From assembly GCF_003060965.1 (NCBI RefSeq), contig NZ_QAII01000034.1:1-39405 (forward strand): a stretch of 39,405 nt of DNA, in the 5' to 3' direction. Positions 16,887-24,687 of this stretch are shown one piece after another. The DNA is from Caulobacter sp. HMWF025 (GTDB lineage: Bacteria; Pseudomonadota; Alphaproteobacteria; Caulobacterales; Caulobacteraceae). A program made the translations under genes and the position numbers. The notes under the pieces are model-generated. The model worked only from the letters and a program-made list of their open reading frames with translations, did not search any database and was not told the DNA's origin. Within the stretch, counting starts at the first letter, position 1; each line of letters opens with the position of its first letter.

Positions 16887-19151
16887 TTAGACGGCCACAT
16901 ACAGCTTTCGCGCCAGGGTTTCGATCTCCCCACGGACCGATCCGCCGGACCCCTTGAGCAGGGCTTCGACATTGCGTCGGGCCGCCTCGCGGTCGCAGGA
17001 CAGGACCATCTGCTTGACCGGACCGATCCCGGCCGGGGGCATGGACAGCCGGTCAAAGCCCAGAGCGATCAGGGCGAAGGCTTCCAGCGGGCGGCCGGCC
17101 ATCTCGCCGCAGACCGAAACCGGCGTGCCGGTATCGGCGCAGCCCTGCTGGATGGTCTTCAGGGCCCGCAGGGCAGCCGGCGACAGCGGGTCATAGCGGT
17201 CGGCCATGCGCGGATTGCCCCGGTCGGCCGCGAACAGATACTGCATCAGGTCGTTGGTACCGACCGAGACGAAATCGGTCATCGGCAGCAGCGCATCCAG
17301 GTGCCACAGCAACGACGGGGCCTCGATCATGGCCCCGACATCGAGGCGGGCCGGCGCGGGTCGGCCCCGCTTCAGGGCCCAGGCCACTTCCTGGTCGACA
17401 AAGGCCCGGGCGGCCCGGAACTCGTCGACGCTGGCGACCAGCGGGAACATGATCCGCAGGGACCGCCCCTGCGCAGCCTTGATCAGGGCCCGGATCTGCA
17501 TGCGCAGCAGGGCAGGCCGGTCCAGACCCATACGGATGGCGCGCCAGCCCAGGGCCGGATTGTCCTCGCGCTCCATCTCCATGTACGGGAGTAACTTGTC
17601 GCCGCCGAGATCGAGGGTGCGGAAGGTCACCGGCATGCCGTTGGCCGCGTCCAGCACCTTGGCGTAGAGCGCCGTCTGGGCTTCCAGCCGGGGCATTTCC
17701 TCGGCGACCATGAACTGGAACTCGGTGCGGAACAGGCCGATACCTTCGGCCCCCGTCTCGCCCAGGATGTCGAGATCAACCGCCAGGCCGGCGTTCATCA
17801 ACAGGGTGATCTTGTCGCCGTCCTTGGTGAAGGCCGGCGTATCGCGCAGACGGGCGAACTCGGCCTTGCGCTGGGCGCGAACCTCCATCCGGGCCTTCAG
17901 GGCCGTGACCACGTCCGGACGGGGCCGCAGCCAGGCTTCGGCGGTCTCGGCATCGACGACCACCGGATCGCCTTCGCTGACCCGATCGCGCAGGCCGGCC
18001 AGGCGGCCGACACAGGGGATGTCGAGGGCCCGGGCCACGATGCCGGCATGGCTCGCAGCCGAGCCCTCTTCCAGCAGGATGCCCTTCAGCTTGGTGCGAT
18101 CATATTCCAGCAAGTCGGCCGGGCCGAGATTGCGGGCGATCAGGATGGCGTTGTCGGGCAGCTTGCGGACCGCGTGGACGTCACCGGACAGGTGGCGCAG
18201 CAGGCGGTCGTTGAGATCTTCCAGATCGTGCAGGCGCTCGCGCAGATAGGGATCGCGAGCCTGACCCAGGCGGGCGCGGTGCTCGGATCGCACCCGCTCC
18301 ACTGCCGCCTCTGCCGTCAGGCCCGAGCGCACGGCCTCTTCCAGCCCCCGGTTCCAGCCCCGGTCATGCGCAAACAGGCGGTAGGTGTCGAGCACCTCGT
18401 AGCTGGCCCCGACCAGCCCGCCCTGCCCTTCGAGCATCTCGTCGATCTGGGTCTGCAGGGCCGCGACGGCGACCTTCAGCCGGACCTCTTCGGCCGCCGA
18501 GTCTTCGGACAGCAGTTGCTCGGGAGCCACGGGCTGCTCATGCAGCACCGCCACGCCATAGGCGAGACCCTCGGCAAAGCGCGCGCCCTTCAGCCGCTCG
18601 GGCTTGTGCGGCGCCAGTTCGACGTCCTTGAGTTCGTCCGCGCCCAGAAGTTCGCTGGAACTGACCATCTCGGCCAGGACCATGGCGATGATCTGGAGGT
18701 CCTCGACCTCCTCCTCGCCATAGATCCGCTCGGTCCGGTTCTGGACGACCAGCACGCCGATGGAGCGCCCGCCGCGCAGCAGCGGCACGGCCATGAAGGC
18801 ATGGTAGGGATCTTCGCCGGTTTCCGGACGATAGGCGAAAGCCGGATGATTGGGCGCGTCTGACAGGTTCAGCGGCCGGCCGAGCCGCATGGTCTCGCCG
18901 ACCAGACCCTCACCGGGCTTCAGACGGGTGACGTGAACGGCTTCGGGGGCCAGACCTTCGGTCGCGAACAGTTCCAGATCACCGGAAGCGCGGCGCAGAT
19001 AGATCGAGCAGACCTCGGCCACCATCGAAATGGCGATGGTCCGCACGACCATGTCGAGCTTGCCCTGGGCGGGGCCGGCTCCGGCCATGGCCTCGCGGAT
19101 CTGCCGAAGCAGACTGCGGGGTCCTCGAACGGCGATGCCGGATGCCGCCAT
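16887..19151 (-). CDS. ptsP: Phosphoenolpyruvate-protein phosphotransferase PtsP (EI-Ntr)
   Basis: A 754-residue enzyme I of the nitrogen phosphotransferase system. The N-terminal GAF domain (about 17-165) is followed by the enzyme-I HPr-binding region and the swivelling phosphohistidine domain with H368 in SAASHAGIVARALDIPC. The C-terminal PEP-binding barrel includes ETGAEGIGLFRTEFQF and GTNDLMQYLFAADR. In Caulobacter crescentus, PtsP responds to glutamine through its GAF domain and controls (p)ppGpp levels via SpoT. The GAF domain here makes a similar role likely. lysC and ptsP are near neighbours in several alphaproteobacteria; here they are about 5.5 kb apart. Confidence 0.96.
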   Translation of the reverse strand: MAASGIAVRGPRSLLRQIREAMAGAGPAQGKLDMVVRTIAISMVAEVCSIYLRRASGDLELFATEGLAPEAVHVTRLKPGEGLVGETMRLGRPLNLSDAPNHPAFAYRPETGEDPYHAFMAVPLLRGGRSIGVLVVQNRTERIYGEEEVEDLQIIAMVLAEMVSSSELLGADELKDVELAPHKPERLKGARFAEGLAYGVAVLHEQPVAPEQLLSEDSAAEEVRLKVAVAALQTQIDEMLEGQGGLVGASYEVLDTYRLFAHDRGWNRGLEEAVRSGLTAEAAVERVRSEHRARLGQARDPYLRERLHDLEDLNDRLLRHLSGDVHAVRKLPDNAILIARNLGPADLLEYDRTKLKGILLEEGSAASHAGIVARALDIPCVGRLAGLRDRVSEGDPVVVDAETAEAWLRPRPDVVTALKARMEVRAQRKAEFARLRDTPAFTKDGDKITLLMNAGLAVDLDILGETGAEGIGLFRTEFQFMVAEEMPRLEAQTALYAKVLDAANGMPVTFRTLDLGGDKLLPYMEMEREDNPALGWRAIRMGLDRPALLRMQIRALIKAAQGRSLRIMFPLVASVDEFRAARAFVDQEVAWALKRGRPAPARLDVGAMIEAPSLLWHLDALLPMTDFVSVGTNDLMQYLFAADRGNPRMADRYDPLSPAALRALKTIQQGCADTGTPVSVCGEMAGRPLEAFALIALGFDRLSMPPAGIGPVKQMVLSCDREAARRNVEALLKGSGGSVRGEIETLARKLYVAV

Positions 19152-19422
19152 GACGTCCTTGCGCTCTCACTATGGATCGAAGCGGATCAACATCGACTCA
19201 AACCCGTCCGGGTTAAGAAGCCGCTTCGCCCCTCAAGGGCGCTATAGCAGATTTCGCGCGACGCACAGCGTCCGGTGCCGCCGGAAGCAAAGATTGTCTC
19301 GCCTGAGACACGAAGAACGACACCGCTTCAATAAGGTGAGCGGTACCGGTCTGCACCGGGATGACCCGGGATCAGAATCTAACGGCGGTTGAAGCGGCCA
19401 TGTCGCGGCTGGGGCTGCGGAA

Positions 19423-20367
19423 TCAGCCCTCCACAGCCACCGCCTTCGGCCGGTGCAGCGAGACCGACCACAGAACCCCCGCCAGCATCAGGGCGATGGC
19501 CAAACCCTCCAGCGGCCGTGGCCAGCGGGCCTCGTGGAGGAAGCCGTAGAGCAGGGCAAACAGGGTCTCGAACACGATCAGCTGGCCCGAAAGACTGAGC
19601 GGCAGCAACCGGCTGGCGGCGTTCCACAGGCCGTTGCCGATCACCGAAGCCCCAAGGGCCACCGCCAGGCTGACGCCCCAGAACAGCCCCCAGGCCGAAA
19701 GGGCGTGGGCGACGCCGGGCAGCAGAAAGGCCGGGATCACCAGCACCAGCGACAGGGCCCCGGTGACCACCCCGGTTAGCAGCGACCATTCGTGGCTGTT
19801 GAAAGTCGTGGTCACCGCCAGTCGCCGGGCGTTCCAGACGGCGTAGAGCGTCCACACCGCCAGGGCCAGCACGGCGCCCAGCACACCCAGCACCAGACGC
19901 GGAACCGGCACGCCGTGGCCGCTGCCGAAGACATCGAGATTGATGCAGACGACGCCGGTCGCCAGCAGGGCCAAAGGGGCCGCCAGCCGGCGTAGCGGTA
20001 CGCCCTGCCCGGACTTTGAACCCACCAGGGTGACCGTGACCGGCAGCAGGCCGATGATCAGGGACGCCGCCGCCACGCCGGCATTCTGCACCGCCACCGC
20101 CAGGCCGACATAGTAGATCAGATTGCCCAGCAGGCTCAGCAAGGCGAGGTCGCGCCAGTCCCGGCCCGTCATCCGCCCGAACACCGCCCGCGCCGTCGGG
20201 GCCAGCAGGACCAATGAAGCAACGCCATAAGCGATGTAGCGCCCGGCCGTCATCTGCAGCGGCGTGAAGGCCTTGAGCAGCAGCGGGGCCAGAAACACCC
20301 CGCCCCAGAACGCCCCGGCGATCAGGCCACACAGCAGGCCAAGGGTGAGGTTACGGGGGCTGGTCAT
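19423..20367 (-). CDS. EamA/DMT family transporter
   Basis: A 314-residue integral membrane protein with about ten helices in two EamA halves (LCGLIAGAFWGGVFLAPLLLK near the start, and a second repeat from about residue 165). Members export amino acids, nucleotide sugars or other metabolites, and the substrate cannot be told here. It is the first gene of the stretch between ptsP and lysC and is divergent from the sia-like cassette. Confidence 0.88.
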   Translation of the reverse strand: MTSPRNLTLGLLCGLIAGAFWGGVFLAPLLLKAFTPLQMTAGRYIAYGVASLVLLAPTARAVFGRMTGRDWRDLALLSLLGNLIYYVGLAVAVQNAGVAAASLIIGLLPVTVTLVGSKSGQGVPLRRLAAPLALLATGVVCINLDVFGSGHGVPVPRLVLGVLGAVLALAVWTLYAVWNARRLAVTTTFNSHEWSLLTGVVTGALSLVLVIPAFLLPGVAHALSAWGLFWGVSLAVALGASVIGNGLWNAASRLLPLSLSGQLIVFETLFALLYGFLHEARWPRPLEGLAIALMLAGVLWSVSLHRPKAVAVEG

Positions 20368-20879
20368 TGTCCTTCCAGGGCGTGGCGGCCAGGTGGAAAC
20401 GGGGCCAATCGCCCCTTACAATCTTTCCGTGGCCTGAGCTCCCCAAAATGAGCATGTTTCAGGCCGGAGCCAAAGGCTGTCTGAACTGCGTCCGCCGGCG
20501 GCAAACCACGCCGCAAATCGGGTCAGCGCCTCGCCTGGGTCGGACGCCAAACCCCCAGCCCAGCAACCGCCGCGCCGGCGCTGCCGCGCGAAAAACGTGC
20601 TCCACTTTCAGTATTTTGAACACAGAATGCACAGAAACGGCGCGCTCGGCCGGAAAACCGTTCGTTTTGAAGAATTAATTCAGATTAAGCGTGACAAATT
20701 GTCGCACACCGGACTCGAATAACAATAGATCAGATCACTGATGAGCATTAAGAAGCAGGTTACCAAGTAACCAGAAGCCATGACTGAATCAAGACATACT
20801 CGATAACTACATTTTCACCGAAAACGGGCCCAACTCCTAGCAACTGATCGCGATCCAGCGGTCGTGATGGAGCCCAACC
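20368..20879. promoter_or_regulatory. AT-rich upstream region of the sia-like cassette
   Basis: A gap of about 510 bp with no convincing coding frame. The right half is strongly AT-rich for this genome and dense in palindromes: GAATTAATTC (20672-20681), GACAAATTGTC (20693-20703) and GGTTAC-CAA-GTAACC (20758-20772). It also holds two GANTC sequences (20712-20716 and 20786-20790), the target of the cell-cycle methyltransferase CcrM in this family. It must contain the promoters of both divergent transcription units; no single promoter can be picked. Confidence 0.55.
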
Positions 20880-22133
20880 ATGAACACCGCTCTCGCCGCC
20901 ACGCTCGAGCAGGCGCGCTTTACCGCCATGCTGGCTGGCGACCTTCGCCTGGGCGGCGCCGTCCTGCCGCCGACCGCGTCGAACGCCGATGTCATGAGTG
21001 TTTTCGAAGCCGACCAGGAGGTCCTCGGCGCGGTGATCGTCGACGGCGACCGGCCGATCGGCCTGATCAACCGCAACACCTTCTACAGCCAGTTCGCCCG
21101 CCCGTTTCATCGTGAACTCTTCCTGCGCCGCAGCTGCCAGGTGTTCATGGACGGCTCGCCGATCATCGTCAGCGCCGACACCACCATTCCGGACGTCGGG
21201 GCCATCGTTGCCGAGATCGGCCCCAAGGGCCTGACCGACGGTGTCATCGTCACCCGCAACGGGGCCTTTGACGGGCTCTGCGACGGCCTGACCCTGCTGC
21301 GGGCCCTGTCGGACCTGCAGGGTGAACAGCACCGCCAGCTGCTCAGCAGCATCGACTATGCCAGCACCATCCAGAACGCCCTGCTCGCCGACAGCCGCGC
21401 CGCCCTGCAGAAGGCCTTCGGGGCCAAGCACACGGTGATCTGGGAGCCCCGCGACACTGTCGGCGGCGACTGCTTCTTCGCCGTGCACGATGACGCGGGC
21501 GTCCTGATGGGCCTGATCGACTGCACCGGCCACGGCGTGCCCGGCGCCCTGCTGACCTCGATCGCCATCTCGGAAGCCAACCGCCTGGCCGCTGATGCCG
21601 ACCTGCGCCGCAACCCGGCCCAGCTGCTGACACGCCTGAACCAGCGTGTGAAGATCGCCCTGCAGCAGACCAGCGAGGACGGTGACAGCACCGCCGACGA
21701 CGGCATGGACGCGGTCTTCATGTGGGTTGACCACAACCGCGACACCGCCCGCGCCGCCAGCGCCCGCCTGCCGATCTTCATCGCCGGGGCCGACGGCACG
21801 ATCGAGACCCTGAAGGGCTGCCGCAAGGGCCTGGGCTATCGGGAAACCCCGCTCGACTACGAATGGGCCGAGCACGTCGTCGACCTGAAGCCCGGCATGC
21901 GGGTGTTCATGGCCACCGACGGGGTCGGCGATCAACTGGGTGAGCAGACCCCGATCGCCTTCGGCTGGAACCGCTTCCGCGAGGCCGTCAGCAGCGCGGC
22001 CCAGGGCGGTGTGCTGGGCCAGACCCATGCCGGGTGGCAGGCTTTTAACACCTGGCAGGGGCGTCAGGCACGCCGCGACGACATCACCATCCTGGGCGCC
22101 GAAATCGGCGTGCCCCTCACGGTCGGAGGTTGA
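20880..22133 (+). CDS. SiaA-like PP2C phosphatase with CBS-like N-terminus
   Basis: A 417-residue protein. Residues about 30-145 look like a CBS-type ligand domain (LGAVIVDGDRPIGLINRNTF; DGVIVTRNGAFDGLCDG). A short helical linker leads to a SpoIIE/PP2C phosphatase domain (about 180-410). The metal ligands are in place: RDTVGGD (D197), GLIDCTGHGVPGALL (D214), MATDGVGDQ (D347) and RRDDITIL (D401). In Pseudomonas SiaA dephosphorylates SiaC but is a membrane protein; this one has no membrane helix, so its input signal probably differs. It is the first gene of a three-gene cassette; GGAGG near its stop serves the next gene. Confidence 0.88.
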   Translation: MNTALAATLEQARFTAMLAGDLRLGGAVLPPTASNADVMSVFEADQEVLGAVIVDGDRPIGLINRNTFYSQFARPFHRELFLRRSCQVFMDGSPIIVSADTTIPDVGAIVAEIGPKGLTDGVIVTRNGAFDGLCDGLTLLRALSDLQGEQHRQLLSSIDYASTIQNALLADSRAALQKAFGAKHTVIWEPRDTVGGDCFFAVHDDAGVLMGLIDCTGHGVPGALLTSIAISEANRLAADADLRRNPAQLLTRLNQRVKIALQQTSEDGDSTADDGMDAVFMWVDHNRDTARAASARLPIFIAGADGTIETLKGCRKGLGYRETPLDYEWAEHVVDLKPGMRVFMATDGVGDQLGEQTPIAFGWNRFREAVSSAAQGGVLGQTHAGWQAFNTWQGRQARRDDITILGAEIGVPLTVGG

Positions 22134-22135
22134 TC

Positions 22136-22687
22136 ATGACCCAGAAGGACTTCGCCGAACTCGCCGCCGAGCACGATGTCTTCTTCTATTACTGCGGCTA
22201 TTTCAGCCAGCCGATCATCGAAGCGTCGGCCGATGCGATCCGCCTGCGCCTGGAGTGCGAGAACCTCGCCTACAAGATCCAGCGCCGCGTGCTGGGGGCC
22301 TTCATCGAAATGGCCCAGAACATCGTGCACTATTCGGCCGAAAGCCTGACCGACCCCAATGCCAAGACCGATGAAGTCCGGTTCGGGACCCTGGCCATCG
22401 CCCAGACCGACCTCGGCATCCGCCTGACCTGTTCCAACCCGGTCGACACCGGCACGGCCCAGCGCCTCGACAGCAAGCTGGCCGTCCTGTCGCAAATGTC
22501 GCTGGAAGAGATCCGCCAGGCCTACCGCACCGCCCTGCGCGCTGAAGAGGGCGAGGCCGGCAGCAAGGGCGGCGGCATCGGCTTGCTGACCATCGCCCGC
22601 GAGTCGAGCGCTCCGATCGAATACCAGATCATGGACGCGCCAAACTCGCCCGACCTAAAGATCTTCCAACTCTCCGTCACCGTGTGA
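22136..22687 (+). CDS. SiaB-like protein kinase (DUF6272, HATPase fold)
   Basis: A 183-residue protein with a divergent GHKL ATPase fold. The N-box is IEMAQNIVHYS (E58, N62), and the glycine-rich ATP lid is SKGGGIGLLTIARES (about 143-157). A CSNPVD segment lies in the middle, as in SiaB proteins. In the Pseudomonas system SiaB phosphorylates SiaC, opposing SiaA. The ATG at 22136-22138 follows the siaA-like stop by two bases, with GGAGG at 22125-22129; a TTG at 22130 is an alternative. Confidence 0.85.
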   Translation: MTQKDFAELAAEHDVFFYYCGYFSQPIIEASADAIRLRLECENLAYKIQRRVLGAFIEMAQNIVHYSAESLTDPNAKTDEVRFGTLAIAQTDLGIRLTCSNPVDTGTAQRLDSKLAVLSQMSLEEIRQAYRTALRAEEGEAGSKGGGIGLLTIARESSAPIEYQIMDAPNSPDLKIFQLSVTV

Positions 22688-22694
22688 GCGCCCC

Positions 22695-23075
22695 ATGTCC
22701 GACATTCACATTCCTGGTACCCGACAAACGCCGACGGTCGATTTCCGGTTTTCGGAAAACCTCCTCAAGCTGAGCGGCGAAGCCTATCCCGAAAATGCCG
22801 TCACCTTCTTTGAACCCCTGAACGCCGCAGTCGAGGCATATCTCGCGGCGAGCTCTGAACCGGTCAACGTCGAGTTCGACCTGCGCTATCTCAACAGCGC
22901 CGCGACCAAGATGATCTTCAAGCTGGGCGGCATCCTCAACAAGGCCGCCGAGCATCGCTTGGTCTCGCTGCGCTTTGTGGTCGTCGAGGATGACGAAATG
23001 GTCCAGGACCTAGGGGCCGACTTCCAGACGGACTACAGCTGGATCAACTTCCAGTTCGTCGAAGTCGCTCTCTGA
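22695..23075 (+). CDS. SiaC-like phospho-switch protein (DUF1987)
   Basis: A 126-residue STAS-like protein. Its N-terminus MSDIHIPGTRQTP is very close to Pseudomonas SiaC as I remember it, and the SGEAYPENAVTFFEPL segment is the family signature. In Pseudomonas SiaB phosphorylates T68 and unphosphorylated SiaC activates the diguanylate cyclase SiaD. The matching position here is S68 in RYLNSAATK, with T71 close by. The gene lies seven bases after the kinase and ends before a strong terminator. No GGDEF gene is adjacent, so its partner is unknown. Confidence 0.85.
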   Translation: MSDIHIPGTRQTPTVDFRFSENLLKLSGEAYPENAVTFFEPLNAAVEAYLAASSEPVNVEFDLRYLNSAATKMIFKLGGILNKAAEHRLVSLRFVVVEDDEMVQDLGADFQTDYSWINFQFVEVAL

Positions 23076-23086
23076 TCCAACCGCCC

Positions 23087-23125
23087 CCGCACGCGTCCCG
23101 GTCGCAACGGCCGGGACGCGTGCGG
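23087..23125 (+). terminator. Strong hairpin ending the sia-like cassette
   Basis: A perfect 15-bp stem (CCGCACGCGTCCCGG paired with CCGGGACGCGTGCGG) with a nine-base loop starts 11 bases after the siaC-like stop. It is followed by a short TGTTT stretch. Position and stem strength indicate a terminator separating the cassette from the esterase. Confidence 0.8.
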
Positions 23126-23190
23126 TGTTTGGAGGTTTACGCGCTCCGTCCACGCACTAGACTCGTTTCGTCGAGGTGGCGGAGCGGATC

Positions 23191-24111
23191 ATGTCTGGAT
23201 TGTCCATGAACCGGTGGGCGCGAGCCCTTTGTGTGATCCCTGCCCTGCTGGGCTGGAGTGCTGTCGCCCAGGCGGCCTGCCCGGTCGGCACGCCGGGCCT
23301 GACCGCGCGGGTCGAGATCGGCCAGACGGGGCGTAGCCTCGAGCTGCACCGTCCTGCCGGAGCAGATCCGGCCGCGCCTGCGCCGCTGCTGATCCTGCTG
23401 CACGGCAGTGGCGGCACCGGGGCCAGGATGCTGGCAGCCTCGAAGCTGGAGGCCACGGCTGACCGCGCGGGCTTCATCCTGGTCGCCCCGGATGCCGGGA
23501 TCCCGGTGGGTTCAGGCTTTGTCTGGAACATTCCCGGCGTGCCGACCGTCACCGGCAAGATCCCCGATGCTTCGGACCCCGACGACGTGGCCTATCTGGC
23601 CAGGGTGGTCGACAGCCTGGTGGCCGACGGCTGCGTCGAGCGGGCGCGGGTCTATGTCACCGGCCTGTCGGGCGGCGGGCGTATGGCCTCGTGGCTGGGA
23701 TGCGTGGAGTCGCACCGCTATGCCGCCATCGCCCCGGTGGTCGGCCTGAGAGCCGGCAATCCGAAGACGGACAATCCGCAGGAGCCCGATGCGGCCACCT
23801 GTCAGCCGGCCCTGCCCGTGCCGGTGATCGCCTTCGCCGGCGACAACGACGCGACCAACCCCACCCAGGGCGGCGGCGCGGGCTACTGGCAGTATACGAT
23901 GCACGCCGCCGAACAGCGCTGGGCCGCCCTGAACGGCTGCCAGACCGCCCCGACCACCGCCTGGGTCACGCCCGGCGTCTATGAGGAGCGCTATGCCGGC
24001 TGCCGGGGCGAGGCCGAGGTCGTGGGCCGGATGACGGTCGGCGGCACCCACACCTGGCTGGCCGACAACGACGCCCTCTGGGCCTTCGTGTCGCGGTACC
24101 GGCGGGAGTAG
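23191..24111 (+). CDS. Secreted polyhydroxybutyrate-depolymerase-family esterase
   Basis: A 306-residue alpha/beta hydrolase with a signal peptide (cleavage near VAQAA). The oxyanion segment ILLHGSGGTG, the nucleophile elbow GLSGGG, the acid in FAGDNDATNP and the histidine in GGTHTWL are all present, matching LpqC/PHB depolymerase-type esterases. Likely substrates are polyester or aromatic esters outside the cell. ATG at 23191 is chosen because GGAG lies six bases before it; a GTG at 23176 and an ATG at 23206 are in frame. It is separated from the sia-like genes by a strong hairpin. Confidence 0.88.
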   Translation: MSGLSMNRWARALCVIPALLGWSAVAQAACPVGTPGLTARVEIGQTGRSLELHRPAGADPAAPAPLLILLHGSGGTGARMLAASKLEATADRAGFILVAPDAGIPVGSGFVWNIPGVPTVTGKIPDASDPDDVAYLARVVDSLVADGCVERARVYVTGLSGGGRMASWLGCVESHRYAAIAPVVGLRAGNPKTDNPQEPDAATCQPALPVPVIAFAGDNDATNPTQGGGAGYWQYTMHAAEQRWAALNGCQTAPTTAWVTPGVYEERYAGCRGEAEVVGRMTVGGTHTWLADNDALWAFVSRYRRE

Positions 24112-24119
24112 GCTTGAGC

Positions 24120-24584
24120 CTACCCGTGCCCCGGCATCGCCAGGGGCTCGTCAGCGTCCTGCACCAGGCGACGGGCCTGTTCGAGGGCGGCGTCGATGTC
24201 GGCCTCGATGAACTCGACCTCAAGGTCGGTCAGCGGGTGCGGCGCGGCGATGGTTTCGCGCAGATAGGCCCGCTTTTCCAGCTCGGTCATGGTCCACCAG
24301 CCGACCGTGTGACCTTCCTCGATCACCGCATCGCCCATGGCCAGCAGGTCATCGGTGTCGAAGATCGGCTGGCCGGGCTTTTCCGGGAACCACTGGCCGT
24401 CGTCGGGCAGGGCCTGGTCGAGCCGCTTCAGCAGGGCCGCCAGCCACGGGCTGACCAGCAGGGGCTTTTCGTAGCCGTCACCGAACTTGGCGCGCAGCAG
24501 CAGGTCGTAGAGCAGCTCCAGACCCTCGTCGCCCTCGAAGGTGACGGTCTTGGCGGCGGGGTCGAACTTGAAGACATCAGGCAT
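24120..24584 (-). CDS. Hypothetical protein
   Basis: A 154-residue acidic cytoplasmic protein with no signal peptide or membrane helix and no family I recognise. It begins MPDVFKFDPAAKTVTFEGD and has a WFPEKPGQPIFDTDDLLAMGDAVIEEGHTVGWW stretch with several Asp and Trp residues. The ATG at 24582-24584 is used because the longer frame reads upstream noncoding sequence. It lies 8 bp from the convergent esterase and about 100 bp downstream of lysC on the same strand. Confidence 0.72.
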   Translation of the reverse strand: MPDVFKFDPAAKTVTFEGDEGLELLYDLLLRAKFGDGYEKPLLVSPWLAALLKRLDQALPDDGQWFPEKPGQPIFDTDDLLAMGDAVIEEGHTVGWWTMTELEKRAYLRETIAAPHPLTDLEVEFIEADIDAALEQARRLVQDADEPLAMPGHG

Positions 24585-24687
24585 GGGAATCTCGCTGGCT
24601 GCCGCCTTCATAACGTCCGAACGCGACGTTTTCTTGCAAGAGGTCGACGCCCCCTCCACCCGCCTCGCAGCGAAGGAGACGTCGGCC

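Noticed and set aside
19152..19422. A tRNA or small RNA between ptsP and the EamA gene
   Set aside because: No cloverleaf or terminator-backed structure could be made out; it seems to hold only the ptsP promoter region and a short 3' tail.
20367..20678. A 103-codon plus-strand frame between the EamA gene and the sia-like cassette
   Set aside because: Composition looks like translated noncoding DNA, there is no family resemblance, and it starts inside the EamA control region.
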